Source of the DNA: Acidovorax sp. NB1
Lineage (GTDB): Bacteria > Pseudomonadota > Gammaproteobacteria > Burkholderiales > Burkholderiaceae_C
Direction of reading: 5' to 3'
Length of the DNA: 64,000 bases
NCBI RefSeq assembly: GCF_005405905.1
Contig: NZ_BJHU01000026.1
Location: 205,108-269,107 of the forward strand
In this document: in pieces, positions 1 through 8,345 of the stretch
Numbering within the stretch: the first letter of the stretch is position 1
Layout: every line of letters begins with the position of its first letter
Translations under genes and position numbers: made by a program
The notes under the pieces: generated by a model
Told to the model about the DNA's origin: nothing
Databases searched by the model: none
What the model saw: only the letters and a program-made list of their open reading frames with translations

Positions 1-560
1 CCCAGGCGGGGCGTGAGGCGGGCGCCGCCGATGTAGCCCAGCGCGCCCGTGGTCATGGCAATCAGCAGGTAGATGTTGGCCGCGCCCAGGTACAGCCCTC
101 CCGCACGCCACACCATGAAGCCCAGCACCAGGCCGCTGCCCAGCACCGCGCAGGCCCAGAAGCCTGCCGAGGGCCGCTGTCGGTACCACAGCGCACCGAG
201 CAAAGCGGTGGACAGTGGCAGCAGGGCCGTGACCACGGCGCCGTGGGTGCTGGGCACGTGGCGCAGCGCCAGCGCCAGAAACAGCGGGAAACCCACGATC
301 ACGCCAAACGCGGTAATGCCCAGCAGCGGCCACTCGGCCCGCACAGGCCGGTTCAGGCGCCCCTGCGCGTGTTGCCACAGCAGGTAACCGATGGACAGCA
401 GCCCTGCCACGGCGGCACGGCCAAAAGTGACAAACCAGGGGGACAGCTGCGGTGCGTCGGTGGAGCCCACCGCCAGTCGCGTCATGGGCAGGGTGGCGGC
501 AAACAGCGTGACGCCAACCAGGCCCCAGAGCAGCGCTTCTTTTTCCTGTGAGCGGTTCAT
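1..560 (-). CDS. EamA/DMT-family transporter, 3' end off window
   Basis: Incomplete gene: the first 186 codons are present and the rest lies beyond base 1. The ATG at 558-560 overlaps the stop of the upstream LysE gene as ATGA, so the two are probably translationally coupled. The visible protein starts MNRSQEKEALLWGLVG and contains several hydrophobic helices separated by short basic loops, with the 'VPSTHGAVVTALLPLSTALLGALW' type of segment that is characteristic of EamA (drug/metabolite transporter) repeats. It should be an inner-membrane exporter of small metabolites; the substrate cannot be told. Pairing with a LysE exporter and a MocR regulator suggests amino-acid or amine efflux. Family assignment is fairly safe, function is inference. 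Confidence 0.75.
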   Translation of the reverse strand, partial: MNRSQEKEALLWGLVGVTLFAATLPMTRLAVGSTDAPQLSPWFVTFGRAAVAGLLSIGYLLWQHAQGRLNRPVRAEWPLLGITAFGVIVGFPLFLALALRHVPSTHGAVVTALLPLSTALLGALWYRQRPSAGFWACAVLGSGLVLGFMVWRAGGLYLGAANIYLLIAMTTGALGYIGGARLTPRL

Positions 561-1171
561 AGCGTGAGCATCCAGTAGGCAGTGAGCACCAGCACCAGGG
601 CCAGCGCACGGTTGAACCACAGCAGGCGTGCGCCCTGGGCCAGCCACTGGCGCAGCAGCGAACCCACCAGGGCATAGACAAAGTTGCTCGTGAACGCAAA
701 CACCATCATCACGCCGCAGATGATGGCCAGGCGCTCGCCGGGGTTGGTGGCGGGCTGACCGGCCGCGTTGACCACCCAGCCCGCGCTGAGCGTGAGCGCC
801 AGCATCCAGGCCTTGATGTTCACGAACTGCAGGCCCACGCCCTGCCAGAAGGTCACGTTCAGGCGGTGGCTGTCCACTTCGGTCAGCTGCCCGGCGCGGC
901 TGAGCTTGAAAGCCAGCCAGAGCATGTAGGCCACGCCCAGCAAGGTCACGGCCCAGCGCAGGGCGGGCACGCCGGTGATGAGGGCGCCCAGGCCCAGGCC
1001 GCTGCCCAGCATGAGCAGCGTCCAGCCCGCTGGCACGGCCAGGCAAAAGCGCAGCGCGCGCTTGAGGCCCAGGTTCGCCGCCAGCGCGGTGGACAAGGTG
1101 GTGTTGGGCCCCGGCGAAAAGCTCATGGCGGTGCAAAACAGCAGCAGGGCAGTGAGTTCGGCGGCGCTCAT
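557..1171 (-). CDS. LysE/RhtB-family amino-acid exporter
   Basis: A 204-residue membrane protein of the usual LysE/RhtB length. It opens with MSAAELTALLLFCTAMSFSPGPNTTL; the 'SPGPNT' motif after the first helix is the family signature. About five to six hydrophobic segments follow. The family exports amino acids or related metabolites from the cytoplasm; which one is not visible here. It is the first gene of a two-gene minus-strand operon with the EamA transporter (ATGA overlap) and is divergent from a MocR-type regulator across a 137-bp gap with a large palindrome, so that regulator probably controls it. Confidence 0.85.
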   Translation of the reverse strand: MSAAELTALLLFCTAMSFSPGPNTTLSTALAANLGLKRALRFCLAVPAGWTLLMLGSGLGLGALITGVPALRWAVTLLGVAYMLWLAFKLSRAGQLTEVDSHRLNVTFWQGVGLQFVNIKAWMLALTLSAGWVVNAAGQPATNPGERLAIICGVMMVFAFTSNFVYALVGSLLRQWLAQGARLLWFNRALALVLVLTAYWMLTL

Positions 1172-1235
1172 GGGGAATGGCAGGGGGTTCTTGTCGGTTG
1201 TGTGGGTTCAATGTAATCTTGCAAACCAATACATC

Positions 1236-1276
1236 ACCAGTACAGTCATTCAGCGCAGTGCTGAATCTGTACTGGT
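1236..1276. promoter_or_regulatory. 41-bp nested palindrome, candidate MocR operator
   Basis: Outer arms ACCAGTACAG (1236-1245) and CTGTACTGGT (1267-1276) are perfect reverse complements. Inside them, ATTCAGC (1248-1254) and GCTGAAT (1260-1266) are also perfect reverse complements. A further half-site-like ACAGTAC lies at 1284-1290. The element sits between the divergent lysE-like and mocR-like genes, where GntR/MocR regulators usually bind. The symmetry is seen directly; binding by the neighbouring regulator is inference. Confidence 0.6.
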
Positions 1277-1308
1277 TGCGAAGACAGTACACCGCCCGGG
1301 GCCTTGCC

Positions 1309-2790
1309 ATGTTGATGAAATCTTCCACCCAGTCGCTCACCGAGCAGTTGTCGGCCCGGATCTCCGAGCGCATCCGCAACCGCCTGCTGGCACCGGGCGC
1401 GCGCCTGCCGTCGGTGCGTCAGTGTGCGCAGCAAAACGGGGTGAGCCCCTCCACCGTGGTGGCTGCGTATGACCAGCTGTTGGCGCAGGGCCTGGTGGAG
1501 GCGCGCAAGAACCGGGGCTTTTTTGTGCGCGAGAGCGGCCGTGCCGCCCACGCGGCCGACGAAGAGGACGTGCCGCCCGTGGACCCGGGGCTGGAGAGCG
1601 CTGCCGCGAACTGGAGCACGGCCCACTGGTTTGCCGCACGGGCCGCAGGGCGTCGAGGGGTGTCACCCGTCAATGCCACGGCGCTGATACGCGGCATGTT
1701 CCACAAGGTCAGTGACAAACCCCAGCCCGGCATGGGCGTGTTTCCGCCGGACTGGCTGGAGTCCACCTTCATGCCCGCCGCCGTGCGCAAGGTGACCAGT
1801 TCGCGCAGCCTGCAGGACTTTTCACTGCAGTACGGCGAACCCCTGGGCGATGCGGGCCTGCGCCGCCTGCTGGCCAAGAAGCTGGCCACGCTCAATGTGC
1901 ACACCGCGCCCGAGCACATCATCACCACCGTGGGCGCCACGCATGCGCTCGACATCGTGAGCCGCACGCTGCTGCGCCCCGGTGACCCGGTGATGGTGGA
2001 GGAGCCCGGCTGGGCCGTGGAGTTTGCGCGCCTGGCTGCCCTGGGCATGCACATCCTGCCTGTGCCGCGCCGCGCAGATGGCCCTGATCTGGAGGTGATG
2101 GCCCGGTACTGCGAGGTGCACAAGCCCAAGTTGTATGTGAGCGTGAGCGTGTTCCACAACCCCACGGGCTACTGCCTCACGCCGGGCAGCGCGCACCGCA
2201 TCCTGCAGTTGGCCAACCAGCACAACTTCCATGTGGTGGAGGACGACACCTATAGCCACATCGCGCCCGAGCACGCCACACGCCTCACCGCGCTCGATGG
2301 CCTCTCGCGCACCATCTACGTGAGCGGCTTTGCCAAGATCCTCGCGCCCAATTGGCGCATCGGTTACCTGGCTGCACCGCCCACGCTGGTGGAGCAATTG
2401 CTCGACACCAAGCTGCTGGCCACGCTCACCACCCCCGCGCTGCTGGAAAAGGCCCTGGCCCTGTGCATCGAGCAGGGCCAGCTGCGCCGCCATGCTGAGC
2501 GCATCCGCACCCGGCTCGATGCGGCGCGTGCGCGCAGCGTCAAGCTGGCGCTCAGCGCGGGCTGCACATTTGCGGCCGAACCCGTGGGCCTGTTTGGCTG
2601 GGTGGAAACGGGGGTGGACACCGATGCGCTGTCACAGCGCATGCTGGACGAAGGCTACCTGCTCGCGCCTGGTGCGTTGTTTCATGCTGAGCGCAAACCC
2701 AGCACGCTGATGCGCATCAACTTTGCAACCACGCAGGATGCGACGTTCTGGCGCATCTTCGAGCGCGTGCGGGCTGAGCAGGGGCGGTGA
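1309..2790 (+). CDS. MocR-type GntR regulator with aminotransferase-like domain
   Basis: The start chosen is the ATG at 1309 (MLMKSSTQSLTEQLSARI), giving 493 residues; an upstream in-frame extension would run through the palindromic operator and is unlikely. Residues about 5-75 form a GntR winged helix-turn-helix (LPSVRQCAQQNGVSPSTVVAAYDQL in part). The rest is a fold-type I aminotransferase domain: EDDTYSHI supplies the PLP-binding Asp and SGFAKILAPNWRIGY the Schiff-base Lys (about K343). MocR proteins sense PLP-linked ligands and regulate adjacent genes, here most likely the divergent LysE/EamA exporters. It has no paired gene on its own strand; the next gene is convergent. Confidence 0.9.
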   Translation: MLMKSSTQSLTEQLSARISERIRNRLLAPGARLPSVRQCAQQNGVSPSTVVAAYDQLLAQGLVEARKNRGFFVRESGRAAHAADEEDVPPVDPGLESAAANWSTAHWFAARAAGRRGVSPVNATALIRGMFHKVSDKPQPGMGVFPPDWLESTFMPAAVRKVTSSRSLQDFSLQYGEPLGDAGLRRLLAKKLATLNVHTAPEHIITTVGATHALDIVSRTLLRPGDPVMVEEPGWAVEFARLAALGMHILPVPRRADGPDLEVMARYCEVHKPKLYVSVSVFHNPTGYCLTPGSAHRILQLANQHNFHVVEDDTYSHIAPEHATRLTALDGLSRTIYVSGFAKILAPNWRIGYLAAPPTLVEQLLDTKLLATLTTPALLEKALALCIEQGQLRRHAERIRTRLDAARARSVKLALSAGCTFAAEPVGLFGWVETGVDTDALSQRMLDEGYLLAPGALFHAERKPSTLMRINFATTQDATFWRIFERVRAEQGR

Positions 2791-2812
2791 GCAGGCGCGG
2801 CGAGTGGGGCGC

Positions 2813-4057
2813 TCAGCGCCCGGCGGCAGGACGTTCGACTTCCAGGTCGGCCAACACGCGCAGCAGCGCGCGGTTGACCTCTTCCAGGTCCATCTCATAG
2901 GTCTCGCAGAGCTGGCGGATCGCGCTGGCGTCGTCGGTCTCCAGCGCGCAGGCCATCTGCAGGCCGCTGGTGTAGGGGCCGGTGCGCAGCACGGTGGCGT
3001 CGTAAATGCGCTCGGACAGCGGCAGGCGGCGCAGGATGGTGCCCAGGGGCTCACCGAGCAGCTCGTCCAGCTGCGAGAACAGGCCACACAGGTAGATCTC
3101 GCGGCGCAGGTCGTTTTCGATGCCAGCGTCCAGCAAGTGGGCGGTGAGCTGGGCGCGGATCAGCATGGCTGCGCGCACGGGCAGCATGTTGGGGTCGGTG
3201 CTGGCGTGGGGCAACTGGTCGGACAGCCAGCGCTTGATGGAGCTGTAGCCCATCATCACCAGGCCCCGGCGCAGCGAGTCGATGCCGGTGCGCAGGCCTA
3301 GGGCCGCCGAGTTGGTGTAGACCATGAAGCGGTACGCGAGCAGCGGGTCTTCGCCCATGATGTCTTCAAAGGTCTCCAGCGACTGCTCCGCATCGATGGC
3401 CTTCATGAGCTTGAAAATCACCGCGTGTGACGGCTGCTGCGGGTGGTGGCGCATGCTGTAGAGCACGTCTTCCGACGGCCAGCCCGCCAGGGCCATGGCA
3501 TTGCCCTGGTCCAGGCAATGCTCCATGAGCGCGCGGCTGGCCACGTTTTCATACATCTGTCCGGCCAATACCGGGCTGGCGGCGGCCCGGGCGGGGGCTG
3601 CTGGGGCCCCGGGGCGCGCGGGGGCCGTCTGCAGGGCCGCCACGGCGTCCTCGGGGCGCAGGGTCAGTAGGCTGTTGTCAAAGCAGCGCGCAATCTCGGG
3701 CTCGGGGAGCTTGTTGGCGTCGCCGCGCCACACCAGGCGCAGGCCCCGCTGGTGCGCGGCCTTGACGCGGGAATAGATGGCCGAGTCCGAGAGCCAGTCG
3801 CCCCGCACCTCGATCCAGGGTGCGCCGCGCGGCGCGTTTTCGAGCAGGTCGCACAGCAGCTGGCGCGTCTGGGCGGAGATCAGCAGGGGCGGGGAGCTGG
3901 CAGACCACAGCTCCTGCAGCGTGCGCAGCAGGTGGCCGGCATCGACCACCGCTGTGGCCTCGTTGTGTGCATACAGCTGGATGCCCGCGAGCTTGCGGGC
4001 CCGGTTCCACAGAGGGCGGTAGCCCAGAATCAGGCTGCCAAGGACAGATTGGACCAT
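2813..4057 (-). CDS. HDOD-domain signalling protein (YuxH-like)
   Basis: A 414-residue cytoplasmic protein. The N-terminal half (to about residue 130) looks like a degenerate EAL-type region: LGYRPLWNRARKLAGIQLYAH resembles the start of EAL-HDOD proteins, but I see no intact EAL catalytic motif. Residues about 190-390 match an HDOD domain (FEDIMGEDPLLAYRFMVYTNSA, GIDSLRRGLVMMGYSSIKRWL), which is a non-catalytic relative of HD hydrolases used in signalling. It follows flgL on the same strand with a 72-bp gap, so it may be co-transcribed with the hook genes. A role in motility or c-di-GMP signalling is inference from family and position. Confidence 0.7.
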   Translation of the reverse strand: MVQSVLGSLILGYRPLWNRARKLAGIQLYAHNEATAVVDAGHLLRTLQELWSASSPPLLISAQTRQLLCDLLENAPRGAPWIEVRGDWLSDSAIYSRVKAAHQRGLRLVWRGDANKLPEPEIARCFDNSLLTLRPEDAVAALQTAPARPGAPAAPARAAASPVLAGQMYENVASRALMEHCLDQGNAMALAGWPSEDVLYSMRHHPQQPSHAVIFKLMKAIDAEQSLETFEDIMGEDPLLAYRFMVYTNSAALGLRTGIDSLRRGLVMMGYSSIKRWLSDQLPHASTDPNMLPVRAAMLIRAQLTAHLLDAGIENDLRREIYLCGLFSQLDELLGEPLGTILRRLPLSERIYDATVLRTGPYTSGLQMACALETDDASAIRQLCETYEMDLEEVNRALLRVLADLEVERPAAGR

Positions 4058-4129
4058 GTGCTCTCAGGCGGTTGTCTCGTCGTTGGGGCCTGTCCCCTGC
4101 CCGGATTGTGCGGCGTGGGAAGACCCGCT

Positions 4130-5383
4130 TTAACTGATGAAATTGAACAGCGACAACTTCTGAACCTGGGCATAGGACTTGAGCGCTGCCTCGTAGCCCA
4201 CCTGCTGGTTCTGGAAGTCCGAAATGCCCTTGATCATATCGAGATCCTCGGCGCGCGAGCGGTCGCCTTCGAGCTGGATGGAGCGCTTTTCCTGGTCGCC
4301 CGTGATGCGGTCGGCGCGGTTGAGCAGCTCACCGGCATAGCTGCGCATGTTGTGCACGCGCTCCAGCCCGATGTCGATGTTGGCCAGCGCCTGCCCCACG
4401 GCCTGGATGGCTGCGTTGTTGTTGGAGGAGTTGCGGATGCCGTTGATCGCGCTGTCCAGCGTGCTGAACATGCTGGCGCTGGGCTGCAGGGTGATGGTGT
4501 CGCCGTTGGCTGGGTTGCCTTTGATGTCAAAGCTCAGGCCAGGAATGCCAGGTACCGTGATCGTCACAGGCTTGTCGCTGGGGTAGTCAGGCACCACCAC
4601 TGGAGCGGACACTGCGCCCGTGGTGGTGTTGGTGATCGTGTAGGTGGCCGTGCTGGTGCCAGTGGTGGCACCCGGGCCCACGGCGCTGAAGGTGATGGTG
4701 TAGCTGTCGCCAGTGATCAGGCTCTTGTCCCCTGGCGTGATGGCCGTGGTGGTGAGCTGGCGGCCCACCGGAATGGCGCTTACACCGGCGGTGTAGACGC
4801 CGTCGCGGTTGGGGTCGAACATGAAGGCCGAATCGCCGTCCAGCGCCCCGGGGAGGGTCACTCCCGTACTGGCCGTCTGACCGGGCAGGCCCTCGAAAGT
4901 GTAGTCCGGCGAGCCGTTCTGCGGGCCCAGGAAGGGTGCCAGAGCGCTGCCCAGCGCGCTCAGAAGCGGGATGCCATTGGTATCCTTGCGATTGGCAACC
5001 GCTAGCAGTTGCTCGCGCAGGCCCTGGAGCTGGTTGGCTACCGTGACGCGGTCGTTGGGTGTCATCGCAGCATCACCTGCGCTCACCACCAGTTGGCGGA
5101 ACTGCTGGATCAGGTCCACAGCATCACCCAGCGAGGACTCTCCCTGAGAAATGGCATTGCGCTGGGTCTCCAGCGCGCGCTGCTCGGTCTGGATGCGTGC
5201 CAGGCGGTTGAGCGCACGCTCGGCCTGGGCGGCCGACACGGGGTCGTCACTGGCCCGCACCACGCGCTTGCCCGAGGTGAGGTTTTCCTGCAGGTTGGAC
5301 AGGTTGGTCTGACGCGTGCCCAGGTTGCGCAGGGCGTTGTCGTACATGTTGGCAGTGCCAAGGCGGTAGATGCTGTTGCTCAT
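4130..5383 (-). CDS. flgL: flagellar hook-filament junction protein FlgL (HAP3)
   Basis: 417 residues, somewhat longer than enteric FlgL. The N-terminus (MSNSIYRLGTANMYDNALRN, then LQENLTSGKRVVRASDDP) and the C-terminus (FQNQQVGYEAALKSYAQVQKLSLFNFI) carry the flagellin-like D0/D1 coiled-coil signatures. The central region, about residues 130-310, is rich in Gly, Thr and Ser and is the variable surface domain. FlgL joins the hook to the filament together with FlgK and is exported through the flagellar type III system. It is the last flg structural gene of this operon, 27 bp after flgK. Confidence 0.95.
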   Translation of the reverse strand: MSNSIYRLGTANMYDNALRNLGTRQTNLSNLQENLTSGKRVVRASDDPVSAAQAERALNRLARIQTEQRALETQRNAISQGESSLGDAVDLIQQFRQLVVSAGDAAMTPNDRVTVANQLQGLREQLLAVANRKDTNGIPLLSALGSALAPFLGPQNGSPDYTFEGLPGQTASTGVTLPGALDGDSAFMFDPNRDGVYTAGVSAIPVGRQLTTTAITPGDKSLITGDSYTITFSAVGPGATTGTSTATYTITNTTTGAVSAPVVVPDYPSDKPVTITVPGIPGLSFDIKGNPANGDTITLQPSASMFSTLDSAINGIRNSSNNNAAIQAVGQALANIDIGLERVHNMRSYAGELLNRADRITGDQEKRSIQLEGDRSRAEDLDMIKGISDFQNQQVGYEAALKSYAQVQKLSLFNFIS

Positions 5384-5410
5384 GTCGAACTCCTAGCTCC
5401 TGGATGGCGA

Positions 5411-7387
5411 TCAGCGGCCCATGCCCTGCAGCAGCGAGTCAAAGATATTCTGCGCAATCTGGATCATCTTGGACGATGCCTGGTAGGCCTGCTGGTACTG
5501 GATCAGCCGGGCGGCCTCTTCGTCGAGGTTCACGCCCGACACCGCTGTGCGGTCGCGCTCCAGGTTGGTGGCGATGGTGGTGGACATTTCGGCCGCAAAC
5601 AACGAACTCTGCGTGCGCGTGCCCACCTGGGCGATGGCGCTGGCGTAGCCGTCAGAGAGCGTGGACTCGTCAAACATCTTCACATCACGCAGCCCCATCA
5701 GGGCGCTGGCGTTACCCGCGTTGCGGGTGAAGGCATCGCCGTACTGGGGGTCCAGCGCATTGCCGATGACTACCGTATCGCCAGTCTTGGGGCTGCCCTG
5801 CAGCTTGATCTCCCACCCGTTGATGGAGATGGGCGCACCCGATGTGTAGGGCTGTGCAGCGGCCAGCACGGTCGGTGGGGCGGTGCCCCGGTCGAGCACG
5901 TCGTAGGTCGTGGGTGGGCCGGCGGTGAACTGCAGCTGCACGCCGCCCAGGATGGGTGGGAGGGCGGCGGGGTTGGCATTGGCGGGCAGCACCAGCCCCG
6001 GCGGATTGGGCAGGCCCGTGGCCTTGAGTCCCCCCAATTGCATGGTGCCCCCGTTGGCGGTGCCCATGGCGGCATTGATGGGGTTGGCAACGGCCAGATC
6101 GCGTGGCGAGTACACCAGCGCCTGGATGTTGTTGGCCGCCGTGCTGAACGGCTTGAACAACATGCGCTCGCCCGGGTTGCCGGGCGTGGTCAGGTTGAAG
6201 TTGAGCCCGTCGATCTGCAACGTGGCCAGGTTGGCGGCGCTGGTGAACGGGGTGGCTTTGCCATCGGACAGGCGCACGACCTGGCCTGCCGTACCGGTGG
6301 TGAAGCGGATCTCGTAGTCAGAGGCCGCAAACTGGGTGGGGCCCGTGAACGAGACGGTGCCCACGCCCGCGCCATTGGTGTAGCCCGGCATGCTGGCGGG
6401 TAGTGAAAACAGGTCTGTGCCCGGCACGCCGTCGAGCGTCAGGCCCAGGTTCTGCTGGTCGTTCATGGTCATGCCGATGGCCATGGCCATGCGGCCGAGC
6501 AGGTTGCGCCCTTCCGTCAGGTCGTTGTTGTTGAAGCGCAGCAGGCCCGAGACCGAGCCGCCACCCAGTACGTTTTCGTCCATCTCCACCGGGGGCGCCC
6601 CGGTGCGGTTGAAGAACAGCTTGATCTGCCCGCTGGCGGGGAACTGGGTGGCATCGTCGATGGACAGGCTGGAGGCCGTGGTGCCCAGCACCAGCGGCTG
6701 GCTACCCGCTACAAACAGGCCTACCGTGCCATCGTCGGCCGGGATCTGCGTGGTCTGCACATACTGGTTGATGTCGCGGATGATCTGGTCGCGCTGGTCC
6801 AGCAGGTCGTTGGGGCTCTGGCCGTTGCCGTTGGCGCGTGCAATTTGCTCGTTGATTCCGGCCATCTGCTTGGCCAGTGCGTTGATGGCCGTGACGCTGC
6901 TCTGCAATTGTTCGGTGACGGTGTACTGAAGTTCGTTCAGGCGGTCAGAAGCAGTGCGCATGCGCGCGGCGGTTTCGTCAATGCGCGTGAGCACGACTGT
7001 GCGCGCCGTGATGTCTGTCGGGGCGCTCACGACGTCCGTGAACGCATTCATCATGTCGTTGATGGCGGCGCCCAGCCCGGCCGTGCCGCCGCTGAACACC
7101 TCCTGCAGCTGGCGCAGGCGCTCGGCCCGCACGATGTCTGCGGCCTGTGTGGAGCCCGCCGCCGCCGACTGGCGCGTGAGCAGCTCGCTCTGGTTGCGCA
7201 GGATGGTTTGCACATCCACACCCTGGCCGATGTAGCCGCCGCCGGTGAACTGGCCCTGCACGGTTTGCAGCACCACGGTCTGGCGCGAATAGCCGGGCGT
7301 GTTGACATTGGCGATGTTGTGGCCCGCCGTCTGCAGGGCCACCTGGTTGGCGAGCAGGGCGCGGGCGCCGACGTTGAGAAGACTCAT
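5411..7387 (-). CDS. flgK: flagellar hook-associated protein FlgK (HAP1)
   Basis: 658 residues. The N-terminus MSLLNVGARALLANQVALQT followed by AGHNIANVNTPGYSRQ is the classic rod/hook/HAP signature, and the C-terminus has VSGVNLDEEAARLIQYQQAYQASSKMI, the FlgK hallmark. The middle (about 330-560) is low-complexity Gly/Pro/Thr and holds the variable domains. FlgK is the first junction protein above the hook. It lies 16 bp downstream of flgJ and 27 bp upstream of flgL, so the three are one transcript. Confidence 0.96.
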   Translation of the reverse strand: MSLLNVGARALLANQVALQTAGHNIANVNTPGYSRQTVVLQTVQGQFTGGGYIGQGVDVQTILRNQSELLTRQSAAAGSTQAADIVRAERLRQLQEVFSGGTAGLGAAINDMMNAFTDVVSAPTDITARTVVLTRIDETAARMRTASDRLNELQYTVTEQLQSSVTAINALAKQMAGINEQIARANGNGQSPNDLLDQRDQIIRDINQYVQTTQIPADDGTVGLFVAGSQPLVLGTTASSLSIDDATQFPASGQIKLFFNRTGAPPVEMDENVLGGGSVSGLLRFNNNDLTEGRNLLGRMAMAIGMTMNDQQNLGLTLDGVPGTDLFSLPASMPGYTNGAGVGTVSFTGPTQFAASDYEIRFTTGTAGQVVRLSDGKATPFTSAANLATLQIDGLNFNLTTPGNPGERMLFKPFSTAANNIQALVYSPRDLAVANPINAAMGTANGGTMQLGGLKATGLPNPPGLVLPANANPAALPPILGGVQLQFTAGPPTTYDVLDRGTAPPTVLAAAQPYTSGAPISINGWEIKLQGSPKTGDTVVIGNALDPQYGDAFTRNAGNASALMGLRDVKMFDESTLSDGYASAIAQVGTRTQSSLFAAEMSTTIATNLERDRTAVSGVNLDEEAARLIQYQQAYQASSKMIQIAQNIFDSLLQGMGR

Positions 7388-7403
7388 GGCTTACCTCGCG
7401 TTC

Positions 7404-8330
7404 TCAGGCCTGGGCGCGTTGTGTACGCAGCACGCTGTTAATAGCGCCGCTGAGCTTCTTGGCGTATTCGGGGTCGGTGGCATAGCCCGCCTTTTGCAGC
7501 GCAGAGGCATAGGCCATGGCCGAGCCAGACTGGGCGACGGATTCGGCCTTCTCGTAGCGCGGGCTTTCCTTGATGAGGCGGGCGTAGTCGCGGAACGAAT
7601 CTTCGTAGGAGTCGTAGGCGCGGAACTTCGCCGTCACCTTCTGGGCCTTGCCGTTGATGTATTCGGTGGTGGTGATCTCGGCCACCTTGCCCGTCCAGCC
7701 CTTGCCCGCCTTGATGCCGAACAGGTTGAACGAGTTGGAGCCGTCCTTGTGCTTGATCTCGCTCTTGCCCCAGCCGGTTTCGTGCCCGGCCTGGCCCAGC
7801 ATGAAGCTGGCGGGGATGCCGCTCTCTTGCGCCACGCGTTCGGCGGTGCCGGAGAGGTGCTGCACAAAACCGTCGCGGCCTTTGGGCGCCTGGAGGGTCG
7901 CCTCGGCAGGTGTGCTGCCGCTGGCGGCCGGGGCCGTGGCGCGGGGCAGGGAGGACTGCAGGCTCAGGGTGGAAGGCACCGAGAACGTGGTGTCCGCACC
8001 GCCCATCTGGCGCGAAAGCTGGCGTGCAATGGCTTCAGAAAGACCGCCCTGCTGGCCCGCCATGTTCACCGACAGTTGCTGGTCCAGCATGTCCTGGCCC
8101 AGGTTGGCCTGCTCGCCTTCCATCAGGCCGGATTTCATCGTGGCGTCGCGCATGCTCTTGATCAGCTCGCGCATGAAGAGCGACTCGAACTGCTTGGCCA
8201 CCTCGCGCGTGGTCTGCGCGTTGTTGGCCGTGCCCGCGTCGTACTTGAGCGAATTGAGCGAGCGGATGTCCACCGCCAGCGCATTCGAGGTGCTGCTGGT
8301 GGTGTTGGATGAAGGCAGGGTGAGGGCCAT
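7404..8330 (-). CDS. flgJ: FlgJ: rod-cap protein with peptidoglycan hydrolase domain
   Basis: 308 residues with two domains, as in beta- and gamma-proteobacterial FlgJ. Residues about 20-110 are the rod-binding domain (REVAKQFESLFMRELIKSMRDAT). After an Ala/Pro/Ser linker, residues about 150-305 form a glucosaminidase/muramidase domain (GFVQHLSGTAERVAQESGIP, then GQAGHETGWGKSEI); E184 is the expected catalytic Glu. The protein caps the growing rod in the periplasm and opens the peptidoglycan for it. It lies between flgI (15 bp) and flgK (16 bp). Confidence 0.95.
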   Translation of the reverse strand: MALTLPSSNTTSSTSNALAVDIRSLNSLKYDAGTANNAQTTREVAKQFESLFMRELIKSMRDATMKSGLMEGEQANLGQDMLDQQLSVNMAGQQGGLSEAIARQLSRQMGGADTTFSVPSTLSLQSSLPRATAPAASGSTPAEATLQAPKGRDGFVQHLSGTAERVAQESGIPASFMLGQAGHETGWGKSEIKHKDGSNSFNLFGIKAGKGWTGKVAEITTTEYINGKAQKVTAKFRAYDSYEDSFRDYARLIKESPRYEKAESVAQSGSAMAYASALQKAGYATDPEYAKKLSGAINSVLRTQRAQA

Positions 8331-8345
8331 GGTTGCGCCTCCGGG

